Below are positions 1 to 9,180 of a stretch of 40,826 nt of DNA, piece by piece. Location of the stretch: the NCBI GenBank assembly GCA_016790695.1, contig JAEUOS010000190.1, positions 1-40,826 of the forward strand, written 5' to 3'. The notes under the pieces are model-generated. The model was given only the letters and a program-made list of their open reading frames with translations, was not told the origin of the DNA and ran no database searches. The stretch comes from Burkholderiales bacterium. GTDB taxonomy: Bacteria > Pseudomonadota > Gammaproteobacteria > Burkholderiales > JAEUOS01. The translations under genes and the position numbers were made by a program. Each line of letters opens with the position of its first letter. The first letter of the stretch is position 1.

Positions 1-1
1 G

Positions 2-3000
2 CTCGACCCGCTGGATCTGTTCGCCGATGCGGTGGGCGGGCTCAATCCGAGCATCATCGACGAGACCACCGATTTCCCGAACCACGCGGTGACGGTGTCG
101 CCCGCCACCCTGGCGGCCATCACCGGCAACGTCACGCTCTATGCGTCGCGCGACATGCGCTTCAACAGCGCGATCGCGCTCACCGGAGCGGGCCAGGGCC
201 TGTCGGCCAGTGCCGGGCGCGACATGCAGATCGGCGCCGGCATTTCCACCAATGGTGGCGCGGTTTCCCTGAACGCCGCGCGCAACATGACCACGTTCGG
301 TGCCAGCCCGATCGCGACCGCCGGCGGCAATGTGACGCTGGCGGCGCAGTCGCTGTCGATCGGCAACATGACGGTGGCGGCCGGCACCGGCGTCGTCAAT
401 GCCGCGTCCGGCGCAGGCTCGCTGTCACTGGGCACGATCTCCTCGGCCGGCGGCGTCACGCTGGGCGCCACCGGCGGCAGCGTGAGCGCTTCGAACATCA
501 CCACGAGCGGCGCGGTGTCCCTGTCGGGTTCGTCGGGCGTGTCGGCCAACAACGTCACCGCCAACGGGACGGTGACGTTCACGGGGGCGGGGTTCATCAG
601 CGCCAGTAACGTCGTGACCGGTGGCGGTACCATGACCGCCAGTTCCTCGGGCAGCGGCATCAGCATTTCTTCGATCGACACCCGCGCCGGCGGCGGGCCG
701 ACCGGCGCCGTGGTCAGCCTGACGTCGACCCCTTCGTCGGTCAGCACCGGCAACGTGCAGGCGGGCGACGCCAACGTGACCATGACGGGTCCGACCGGCG
801 TGTCAACGTCGACCATCACCACGACCGGCAACGTGGCGCTGACGGCAAGCAACGGCAACATTTCGTCGACCATCGACAACGCCGCCGCGGTCACGGCGCA
901 TGCCACACGCACCACGAACTCGAACGTCTCCGTCAATCTTTCGTCGAACACCACGCTCAATGCGACGTCGGTGTCGGCGAACACTGCCTTCTGCTCCTCG
1001 ACCAGCAACTGCCGCAGCGCGACGGTCACCCTGTCGGGGACCCAGGGCGTCAACGTCGGCACCGTGAGCGCGAGCGCCGCGGCGACCACCAATGTCGCCG
1101 CGCCGTTCAACAGCATCAGCGAATCGGTCAGCATCAGTTCGTCGTCCGGTTCGATCAACGCGATATCCAACGCATCGCAGGTCACCGCGACCAATGTGAC
1201 GCTTTCGACCAACCAGGGAAGTGGCGGCGGCATCGGCACCGCGGCCACCGCGCTTCGGGTGAACAATGCGCGCAACTTCACCTTCCGGCCCAACGGTGAG
1301 TTCAACGTGCTGTTGAACGGCAGCGGGCCGAACCAGCTTGCCGTGCAGCTCGGTGTAGCGGCGACCGGGCAGACCTACACGGGGACGCTTTCGAAGCCCG
1401 GTGCGATCACCCTCAACGCCAGTGCCACCGACACGACGGTGACGGTGTCCAATTTCGCGGTTTCGAGCGGGTTTGACGACCTGGTGTTCAATTCCGGTCC
1501 GTCGATCAGCCTGGCCGTGCCGAACGGCTCGCTGGTCGCAACATCGATCGCCGTACCGGCAGGCGACCAGGTCGGCCGCACCCAGCCGACGTTCCCGTTC
1601 TCCAACGTCATCCAGGGGTTGCCCGTCACTGTCAGTGCCAGCCAGGATCTGAATGTGGCGAGCTACACGCGCGCCGCCGGCACCCAGGCCAAGGCCAGCA
1701 CGTTCACCGCCAGCAACGGCACGCTGTCGCTTGGCAACGTCGCGGCCGGTCGTGATTCGGTCAACGCCTCGGGATCCACCGGCGTGACCATCAATAGCCT
1801 CGCTTCGGTCGGTGCCGTCACCGTGTCGAGCGCCAACGGCGACATCACCGTCGACAGCCTTTCGAGCAGCGGCAGCAATGTCACGCTGACCGCCAACAAC
1901 GGCATCATCGGGGCCGCCAGCGACGGTCCGGGCGTCGAGGTCATCGCCGCCGGCACGTTGTCGGTCTCGGCCAACAAGATCGGGGCGACCGGCTTCACCA
2001 ACCCGCTCGACGTGGCGGCGAACTCGGTGAGCCTGACCGCCACCAACGGTGCGGGCACCCGTATCGGATCTGACGCGACCGCCAGCAATCCGGTCACCGC
2101 GGCGACCACCAACCTTACCGTAAACGCGACCGGCGTGTTCAATGTCGACACCCTGGGCACCGACCTGGCCAACCTCACCGTGACCGCGTCGCCGTCCGGC
2201 GTCGGTGCCGGTGGCACCGCGCAGGTGACCAGCAGCGGCACCACCTACGGGTTCGGCAGCGATGGCGGCAACTTCACCCTGGCCAACTGGACCGCGCCCG
2301 CGACGCAGTTCGCCGGCGGCACGCTGCGCTTCAACTCCACTGCCGGCAACATCACGCTGAACAACATCGATTTCTCGCTGAGCAACGGCAATCTCCAGAT
2401 CAGGACGAATCAGCTGGTCAGCGGCAACATCACCCAGGTACCGGCGTCACTGCTGAACCTGGGCAGCGGCTCCCTGACACTCAATGCGGACAACAACGTG
2501 TCGCTCGCCGATGTCACCGCGGGCAGCATGTCGGTTTCGCACTCGAACAGCCAGGTGTTCTCGCCGGTGTTCTCGAACGGTGCATGCGAGACGATCAATT
2601 TCAGCTTTGTCTGTGCGCCCAACACCGTATCGATGGGCAACGTCACCGATCCGACCGGCTTCGGCTCGTTCAGCGCGACCGCGCGGCATGGCATCACGGC
2701 CGGCAATCTCGCGGTCGGCAACGTCAGCTTCACCTCGTACAGCGGCGGCATCGCCAGCGGGGCGATCGGCACCGCGCTCGCGCCGGCAGGCAGCGTGTTC
2801 CTCAACACCAATACCACCGGCATTGGCGGATCCGTGACGACCGGCGCCATCGAATCGGGTTCCACGACCATCTATTCCGATGCCAACATCAGCGTCGGGG
2901 GCGGCACCGGGACGATCAACGCCGCCAATCCGGGCGCCGGTTCGGTCTATCTGTACACCAGCAACGGCGCGATCGCCACCGGAGCGGTCGACGCGAACTC

Positions 3001-6000
3001 GATCACCATGGATGCCTATGGTGTCGGCACGATCGCCACCGGGCGGCTCAACGGCAGCGCCGCCACCACCTTTCCGGGCAGCGTCAACCTCAATGCCGAT
3101 GTCAGCGTCACCACCGGCGCCATCGACGCGAACGACATCAGTATCGCCGGGCATTGCTGCACCACGCGCCCCGCCATCGCCACGGGGGCGATCGGCAGCA
3201 TCCTGCCCGGCACGCGGGTAGTGATGGACGGCTCCACGGTCAACATCGCCGGCGCGCTGACCCTGGACGCGGCCAGCAGCAGCGACTTGAACATTGCATC
3301 GACCGGCAACCTGACCATCGGCGGCAACGTCACCATCGGCCTCGGCGGCAGCCAGTTCTCCCCGATGCGCCTGAACAGCGGCAACCTGCTCACCATCAAC
3401 GGTGGCAACGGGGTGGTCAGCGCCGCGGACGGCTCGTTCCTGGAATTGCGTGCCGGGAACACGAATACCGCCACGCCGTTCCAGTTCGCGAGCATCAGCG
3501 CCGGACCGACCGGCGGGGTGACGGTCAACGCGCCGGCGGGGATTCGACAGACCCTGGCGACGGGCAGCGGCGGCGGCATCACCGCGGCCACCGTGACCCT
3601 GAACGCGGATTCGGCCGGGTCGCTGATCGAGGGACCGACCACGCTGGTCGATCCGCTCACGGTGCGCGGCACCACCAGCCTGACCGTGACCACCGGTGGC
3701 GCGGTCGCGATCGACCGCACCGACGGCGCCAACCCGATCCCGCTGCTGACCAGCGTCGACATCTCGCAAAGCGACGCGACCCAGGGGTTCAGCCTGACGG
3801 GCTACTCGGGCGGCCAGTCGGTGGCGGTCTCCTATGACGGTTCGAGCGGCGCCCAGGTCGCGGCGACGACAAGCAGCGGCGCACCGATGTCGTTCCGCTA
3901 CCAGAACAGCGGCGGCGCCAATGCCGGCATCACCGGCCTGGGCATCGCGTCCAAGGGCGGCTCGGTGATTCTCGATTCGACCAACGGCAACGTCACCGCC
4001 GGGAACATCGACACGACCGATGCCGGCAGCGGCGGCCAGATCAGCGCATCGGCCGGCCAGGCGCTGACCATCGACGCGGCACTCGACGCCGGTTCCGGTC
4101 AGGTGATCCTGGCCGGCCGCAGCATCGGCGGGTCGGGGAGCATCACCTCGACCTATGCGGGCTCGCCCGCGAGCACGGCGGTCCGCGCCGAAGCCACGGC
4201 GGGTGACATCGGCTCCACCGGCACGCATCTGGCGATCAGCGCGGATTCGGTCGACCTCACGGCCCGCCGCTCCGGCGTCGGCGGCGACGTGTTCGCCAGC
4301 CTCACCGGCACCCGTATCGTGTCCCTGACGGCCGACAACGGGTTCACCGTGGCCTCCGACACGGCGCTGACCAACCTGGCCGTCACCACGCGGGGCGACG
4401 GCGTCGGCCCGGTCACGCTGGCGGCGCCGGGCCAGTCGTTCGGCTTTGCGCGCAACGGCGCTGCGGTCGACATCACCACGGTCTCCTCGGCCACACCGCT
4501 GGCGACGCTGGGCATGTCGGTCACCAACGGCAACCTGCGGGTGGTCGGCACCGGCGCGAGCGCGATCGCCGCCGACGGCCTGACGCTGTTCACCTCGGGC
4601 AACCTGGATTTCGACGGCACCGGCGCGCCGGTGATCGTGACCAGCGCGGGTTCGCAGGAGTTCGTCGCCACCGGCAACCTCAGCGTCACCGGCGCGGCAA
4701 CACTCACCGCCGGCGCCACCCAGCAGTTCCGCGCCAACGGCGACACGGTGTTCCAGGCGCAGGCCGGCAGCATCAGCGCGAGCGCGGTCAATCACCTGTT
4801 CGTCGGCCGCGACATCCGCCTGCTCGGCGGCGCAGGGACCGGCGATGCGGTCACGGTGGCGGGGACCGGCAGCCAGAGCTTTTCGGCGAGCCGGCACATC
4901 GATCTGCTCGGCGGGGGCGGCGACAACGCCTCGGTGGCGGTCAGCCTCAACGGCAGCGGCAGCCAGTCGTTCACCGCGTCGGGGGGCGGCAACATCACCC
5001 TGGCCGCCGGCACCGGCAATGCGTCGAGCGTGACGGTTGCGGCGAGCGGCACGGGCAGCCAGACGTTCTATGCAGACGGCAATATCGCAATTTCCGGTGG
5101 CGGGACCCTTGGCGCGAATGCCGATGCGTCGGTGTCCGTCACCAAGGCGGGCAGCAACACCCAGCGTCTCGATGCCGGCGCCGCGATCAGCCTGACCGGC
5201 GGGGCCGGCGACCGCGGTTCGGTCACCGTTGCCAACAGCGGCACCGGCAACCAGGAATTCGGTGACGATTTCTGCTGCTCCAATCCGACCGACAGCCTGA
5301 CCGTGCAGGGCGGCGCGGGGGGCGACTCCTTCGCGCTCGTCAATGCCGCGGGCCGGCAGTTCATCAAGCCGGTGGTCACGCTCGGCGTGCTGGGCGGCAG
5401 CGGTTCCGGTGCCTATGCGCGCATCAACACCGACGCCACCACCAGCAGCGGCACCAGCGTGTCGGGTGGCCCGCAGATCGTCGGCTACAGCAACACGTTC
5501 GACTGCTGCAGCGGCGATGTGATCGACACCATCACCCTCGCCGCCGGTGGCGGCGCCGGCGCCTACGCGGAGATTTCCTCCTCGGGCTCGCAACGCATCG
5601 CCGCGAATACCAGCCTCACGATGACCGGCAGCGCGGCCGCGGGGGCATTCGCGCGCATCCGTGCGCTCGCCCACGACGTGCGCACCGGCGCGACCACGCT
5701 CACGGCCGGCACCGGCAACGGCGCCGACGCCACCATCGAGGCAGTCGGCACGGAGAGCAACCGTCCGTCGTCGATGGGTTTCCTGCAGATCGTCGATCCG
5801 TCGTCGCTCGCGCTTACCGCCGGCGGCACCGCCGGCGCGAATACGGCGGTCGCGAGGATCTCCTCCGGCGGGTCGCAGAACGTGTCTTCGAGCCCCACGA
5901 GCCTCATCGCCGGCGTCGGACCCGGCTCGAGCGCCGAGATCACCGCCGTCAACCAGCAGACCGTGTCGCTGGGCAACCTGACGATGCTGGCCGGGGCCGG

Positions 6001-7819
6001 CGACAATGCGTCGGCCCGCATCTTCACCAGCGCGGTCAGCGGATCGCAGTCCCTCTCGGCCAACACCACCACCCTCACCGGCGGTAGCGGGCAACTCGCC
6101 AAGGCGATCATCGAGTCGGCAACCTCGCAGAGCGTGAGCTTCGGCACCCTGACGATCACCGCGGGCACCAATCGCGGCGCCGATGCCAGCCTGAAGGCGG
6201 CGACCGGCCAGTCGGTCAATGCCGGCAACACGACCGTCGCCGGCGGCACCGGCACCGCCGCCGGCGACGCGATGGCGAGCATCGTCAATGCGAGCGGATC
6301 CCAGTCGCTCAGCACCGGCAGCCTCACCGTGCGCAGCGGTGCCGACTACGGGCGCGCGCTGATCGCGACGCAGGGGAGCGGCCAGACCATCAGCGCCGGC
6401 GCGATCACCGTGACCACCAGCGCAGGGGCCAACAACGGCGGCACGACGTTCGCCAGCATCGAGCACCAGGGCAGCGGCGGCCAGACCATCACCTCGAGCT
6501 CGATCAACGTCAACAACCAGCACGCGCCCGGCCGGGTCGGCATCTACGCGCCCGGCGACCAGACCGTCGGCAGTTCGGGGGTGGTGACGGTGCAGGTCAC
6601 CGGCGGGTCGGGAACGGCGGAGATCGTGGCCGCGGCGGGCACCCAGACCGTGCGCGGCAATTCCGCCAGCACTGCCGATGCCGGCCAGGCGGCCAGCGGG
6701 GGCAGCGCCAATGGCGGCGTGCGCGTGCAGGTCGCCGGCGGCAGTGGCGGCACCGCGCGCATCGCGGCCAGCGCCGGGACGCAGACCATCCTCGGCCAGT
6801 TCGTCGACATCAACACCAGCGCCAGCGGGACGGCAGCGATCACCGCCTCCGGCAACCAGTGGGTGCGCACCACCAATGGCACCGGCAGCGGTGTGGGCAG
6901 CCTGCGGGTGGCCGCGATCGGCGGCGGCAGCGCCACGCTTTCTTCTGGAAGCCACCAGCTGCTGCAGATCGATTACCCCGAGCTCATGCAGGCGGGCCGC
7001 GACGGCCGCATCACCGTCGGCAATGCGGCGGCGACCGGCACCTCGCGCATCGTCGCCGTCAACCAGGACGTGTTCGCGCGCTCGATCAGCGTGCTCGGCG
7101 GCGCAGCCGCCGGTGCCAACGCCAAGATCGACGTCTCGGGCATCCAGAACGTGAGCCTGGTGAGCTCCTCGTCGACGCCGACGGCGGGCATCACGGTCAC
7201 CGGCGGGGCCGGGGGCACCGCGCTGATCGACCCGGTGACCCAGACCATCCTGTCCAACGGCACCATCAATGTGACCGGCGGCGCCGGTCCGGGCACCGTC
7301 GCCGGCATCGTCGGCACCGGCGACCAGACCATCCTGGTGACCTCCGGGGGCGCCGGCAGCATCGCGGTGGCCGGCGGCAGCGGTGCCAATGCGTTCGGCC
7401 AGATCACGAGCGCCGGGGACGTGCAGCGCATCGGCACCAGCGGCGGCTTCACGCTGACCGGGGGGGCCGGCACCAACGCCGACGCCATCATCGGCGCCAA
7501 TGGCGGCACCGCCGAGACCTTCCTCGCCTGCGGCTCGGGCTTCACCTGCAGCGCAGGGGTCGCGCCGTTCACCGCGATCCCGAGCGTGAACAATCCGTTC
7601 GTCAACGGCTCGACGGACGTCGGGGTGTATTACAGTCCGATCACCGTGCCGCTCGATACCATCGTCGCTGCCACCGGCGGGGCGCCACCGCCGGACCTCT
7701 CGTTCACCTCGCCGATCGACGGCAGCGTGCTGACCCTGCAGTTCCGCTATGGGTTCCTGGGCGAAGGCGGGGAGGAACCCGAGACCCGCCTCGGGCGGCT
7801 GTTGCCGGTATGCCGCTAG
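2..7819 (+). CDS. TpsA-family filamentous adhesin/exoprotein, 5' truncated
   Basis: The frame is open from the first bases of the window, so the true start, signal peptide and N-terminal TPS secretion domain lie upstream; about 2,600 residues are visible. The protein is almost wholly Gly, Ala, Ser, Thr, Val and Asn in short alternating strands (many NVTLTA-like and GSQ-like motifs), the composition of right-handed beta-helix filamentous haemagglutinins. The family is exported through the outer membrane by a TpsB partner, which is encoded at 9177. The last third is a repeat array (annotated separately). Thirteen cysteines occur, twelve in six close pairs and one as the penultimate residue. The C-terminus is a non-repetitive domain ending LLPVCR. 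The stop is followed within 10 bases by the FecR-like gene, so the three genes form an operon. Role inferred: surface or secreted adhesin; the ligand is unknown. Confidence 0.85.
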   Translation, partial: LDPLDLFADAVGGLNPSIIDETTDFPNHAVTVSPATLAAITGNVTLYASRDMRFNSAIALTGAGQGLSASAGRDMQIGAGISTNGGAVSLNAARNMTTFGASPIATAGGNVTLAAQSLSIGNMTVAAGTGVVNAASGAGSLSLGTISSAGGVTLGATGGSVSASNITTSGAVSLSGSSGVSANNVTANGTVTFTGAGFISASNVVTGGGTMTASSSGSGISISSIDTRAGGGPTGAVVSLTSTPSSVSTGNVQAGDANVTMTGPTGVSTSTITTTGNVALTASNGNISSTIDNAAAVTAHATRTTNSNVSVNLSSNTTLNATSVSANTAFCSSTSNCRSATVTLSGTQGVNVGTVSASAAATTNVAAPFNSISESVSISSSSGSINAISNASQVTATNVTLSTNQGSGGGIGTAATALRVNNARNFTFRPNGEFNVLLNGSGPNQLAVQLGVAATGQTYTGTLSKPGAITLNASATDTTVTVSNFAVSSGFDDLVFNSGPSISLAVPNGSLVATSIAVPAGDQVGRTQPTFPFSNVIQGLPVTVSASQDLNVASYTRAAGTQAKASTFTASNGTLSLGNVAAGRDSVNASGSTGVTINSLASVGAVTVSSANGDITVDSLSSSGSNVTLTANNGIIGAASDGPGVEVIAAGTLSVSANKIGATGFTNPLDVAANSVSLTATNGAGTRIGSDATASNPVTAATTNLTVNATGVFNVDTLGTDLANLTVTASPSGVGAGGTAQVTSSGTTYGFGSDGGNFTLANWTAPATQFAGGTLRFNSTAGNITLNNIDFSLSNGNLQIRTNQLVSGNITQVPASLLNLGSGSLTLNADNNVSLADVTAGSMSVSHSNSQVFSPVFSNGACETINFSFVCAPNTVSMGNVTDPTGFGSFSATARHGITAGNLAVGNVSFTSYSGGIASGAIGTALAPAGSVFLNTNTTGIGGSVTTGAIESGSTTIYSDANISVGGGTGTINAANPGAGSVYLYTSNGAIATGAVDANSITMDAYGVGTIATGRLNGSAATTFPGSVNLNADVSVTTGAIDANDISIAGHCCTTRPAIATGAIGSILPGTRVVMDGSTVNIAGALTLDAASSSDLNIASTGNLTIGGNVTIGLGGSQFSPMRLNSGNLLTINGGNGVVSAADGSFLELRAGNTNTATPFQFASISAGPTGGVTVNAPAGIRQTLATGSGGGITAATVTLNADSAGSLIEGPTTLVDPLTVRGTTSLTVTTGGAVAIDRTDGANPIPLLTSVDISQSDATQGFSLTGYSGGQSVAVSYDGSSGAQVAATTSSGAPMSFRYQNSGGANAGITGLGIASKGGSVILDSTNGNVTAGNIDTTDAGSGGQISASAGQALTIDAALDAGSGQVILAGRSIGGSGSITSTYAGSPASTAVRAEATAGDIGSTGTHLAISADSVDLTARRSGVGGDVFASLTGTRIVSLTADNGFTVASDTALTNLAVTTRGDGVGPVTLAAPGQSFGFARNGAAVDITTVSSATPLATLGMSVTNGNLRVVGTGASAIAADGLTLFTSGNLDFDGTGAPVIVTSAGSQEFVATGNLSVTGAATLTAGATQQFRANGDTVFQAQAGSISASAVNHLFVGRDIRLLGGAGTGDAVTVAGTGSQSFSASRHIDLLGGGGDNASVAVSLNGSGSQSFTASGGGNITLAAGTGNASSVTVAASGTGSQTFYADGNIAISGGGTLGANADASVSVTKAGSNTQRLDAGAAISLTGGAGDRGSVTVANSGTGNQEFGDDFCCSNPTDSLTVQGGAGGDSFALVNAAGRQFIKPVVTLGVLGGSGSGAYARINTDATTSSGTSVSGGPQIVGYSNTFDCCSGDVIDTITLAAGGGAGAYAEISSSGSQRIAANTSLTMTGSAAAGAFARIRALAHDVRTGATTLTAGTGNGADATIEAVGTESNRPSSMGFLQIVDPSSLALTAGGTAGANTAVARISSGGSQNVSSSPTSLIAGVGPGSSAEITAVNQQTVSLGNLTMLAGAGDNASARIFTSAVSGSQSLSANTTTLTGGSGQLAKAIIESATSQSVSFGTLTITAGTNRGADASLKAATGQSVNAGNTTVAGGTGTAAGDAMASIVNASGSQSLSTGSLTVRSGADYGRALIATQGSGQTISAGAITVTTSAGANNGGTTFASIEHQGSGGQTITSSSINVNNQHAPGRVGIYAPGDQTVGSSGVVTVQVTGGSGTAEIVAAAGTQTVRGNSASTADAGQAASGGSANGGVRVQVAGGSGGTARIAASAGTQTILGQFVDINTSASGTAAITASGNQWVRTTNGTGSGVGSLRVAAIGGGSATLSSGSHQLLQIDYPELMQAGRDGRITVGNAAATGTSRIVAVNQDVFARSISVLGGAAAGANAKIDVSGIQNVSLVSSSSTPTAGITVTGGAGGTALIDPVTQTILSNGTINVTGGAGPGTVAGIVGTGDQTILVTSGGAGSIAVAGGSGANAFGQITSAGDVQRIGTSGGFTLTGGAGTNADAIIGANGGTAETFLACGSGFTCSAGVAPFTAIPSVNNPFVNGSTDVGVYYSPITVPLDTIVAATGGAPPPDLSFTSPIDGSVLTLQFRYGFLGEGGEEPETRLGRLLPVCR
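4645..7505 (+). repeat. Degenerate ~30-45-residue repeat array inside the adhesin
   Basis: Within the adhesin, a unit recurs whose core is G-S/T-Q-x-hydrophobic (GSQSF, GSQTF, TQTI, GSQNV), followed by a Gly/Ala-rich turn of the GGxGxxAxA type. I count roughly 28-30 units by eye. They vary in length and sequence, so this is a protein-level repeat rather than a tandem DNA repeat. Such units probably stack as coils of a beta-helix. Confidence 0.65.
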
Positions 7820-7827
7820 GAGGGGCC

Positions 7828-9180
7828 ATGAGCATGCTGCAATCGATCGCCCGGGCGTCGGCACTCGCAGGAATCCTGGCAGCGTTCGTCGGCACGCCGG
7901 CGGCGGCGCAGCCGGTCGGTCAGGTCACCTACGTCCAAGGCGTCGCGAGCGCCCAGCGGCCGGGCGGCGAGCCGCGCTTCATCGGGCGCGGCGACGCCAT
8001 CGCGACCGGCGAGGTGGTGCAGACCAGCGAACGCGGCTACGCCGTGCTGGGGCTGGCCGACGGCACCAAGCTGACGCTGCGGCCCAATACCGCGTTCGCG
8101 GTCAATGCGCTCGACCAGACGCCCGGCCGCGAGAACCTGGCGATGAGCCTGCTGCGCGGCGGCCTGCGCGCGTTCACCGGGCTGATCAGCAAGACGCGGC
8201 CGACCGCGGCGCGCCTGACGACGCCGACGGCGACCGTCGGCATCCGCGGCACGGAGTTCGACGCCCGCCTCTGCGGCCCCGAATGCGCACGCGAGGCGCA
8301 GTTCGCCCAGCCGGCGCCGCCGCAGCAGCGGCCCGATCCGGTGGCCGCGCGCGTCGTCGTGCTGAACGGCGCGGCCACCGCGGTCGCGCCCGACGGCGCG
8401 GTGCGGCCGCTGGCGCGCGGCGCGGCGGTCTACAACGGCGAGGCGGTGCGCACCGGCGCCGACTCCCAGGCGGTACTGGCGTTTCGCGACCAGACCAAGG
8501 TGACCCTGATCGAGCGCACCGACTTTCGTCTCGAGAACGTGCGCATGGGCGCGTCGCCGGCCGACGGCAACTTCGTCGTGCGCCTGGTCACCGGCGGAGT
8601 GCGCGCGTTCACCGGCCTGATCGCGCGCACCAATCGCGACCGCGTCCGCTTCGTCACGCCGACGGCGACCGTCGGCATCCGCGGCACCGGCATCGACCTG
8701 CGGATTGCCGGCGAGGACGTGCAGCTCTACACCTGGGACGGCAGTGCGGCGTTCGAGATCGACGGCCGCGAACTCGTGGTGCTGCGCGGCCAGTTCGGCG
8801 TTTCCAGCCGCGAACGCGGCGTCCTGCAGCTGGTCGCCGAGATTCCGCCGAGCTTCCTCGACGAGACCCTGCGCCCCGACCGCGTCGACGTCGATTTCGA
8901 CAGCCTGTTCGCGGCGCGCCGGCTCGACGAGGCGATCGCCGGCCTGTACCTGCTCGTGCGCAGCGGCTTCGTCAATCTCGACGGGCTCGATCTCGGGGCG
9001 TTCGAGGCCGGCTTCCTGGCGGATGGCAGCCGCGTGGCGGTGCGCATCGACCCGATTCCCGGGTTCCTGTTCAACGATCCGTTCCCGTTGCCCGATAATG
9101 CGGAGTTGCGGCCGCTGCGCCTGATCGAACTGGTCGGGCCCGGCCGCCTCTCGGCGAGCGATCAATGCCTGCTGCAATGA
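7828..9180 (+). CDS. Exported protein with two FecR-like domains in a two-partner secretion operon
   Basis: The ATG at 7828 follows a strong AGGAGGGG ribosome site that overlaps the adhesin stop. The first ~27 residues are a signal peptide (hydrophobic run, then AAAQ-P), so the product is probably periplasmic; I see no later membrane segment. The 450 residues contain an internal duplication: residues ~60-150 and ~203-296 are both FecR-like domains, each ending in the motif TPTATVGIRGT (residues ~132-142 and ~277-287). The remaining C-terminal part has no motif I know. FecR proteins are anti-sigma regulators with an N-terminal cytoplasmic tail and a membrane helix. Neither is present here, so the fold is reused without the signalling parts. 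Its place between tpsA and tpsB suggests a role in secretion or handling of the adhesin. The gene overlaps tpsB by ATGA. Confidence 0.85.
   Translation: MSMLQSIARASALAGILAAFVGTPAAAQPVGQVTYVQGVASAQRPGGEPRFIGRGDAIATGEVVQTSERGYAVLGLADGTKLTLRPNTAFAVNALDQTPGRENLAMSLLRGGLRAFTGLISKTRPTAARLTTPTATVGIRGTEFDARLCGPECAREAQFAQPAPPQQRPDPVAARVVVLNGAATAVAPDGAVRPLARGAAVYNGEAVRTGADSQAVLAFRDQTKVTLIERTDFRLENVRMGASPADGNFVVRLVTGGVRAFTGLIARTNRDRVRFVTPTATVGIRGTGIDLRIAGEDVQLYTWDGSAAFEIDGRELVVLRGQFGVSSRERGVLQLVAEIPPSFLDETLRPDRVDVDFDSLFAARRLDEAIAGLYLLVRSGFVNLDGLDLGAFEAGFLADGSRVAVRIDPIPGFLFNDPFPLPDNAELRPLRLIELVGPGRLSASDQCLLQ

Noticed and set aside
4645..7505. CRISPR-like repeat array
   Set aside because: The repetition is at protein level, with variable unit length and no fixed DNA repeat or spacers.
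2447..7864. 1,805-codon open frame on the minus strand opposite the adhesin
   Set aside because: It has low-complexity Arg/Ala/Gly/His composition typical of an antisense frame in GC-rich DNA, no ribosome site and no family resemblance; the plus strand encodes a clear adhesin.
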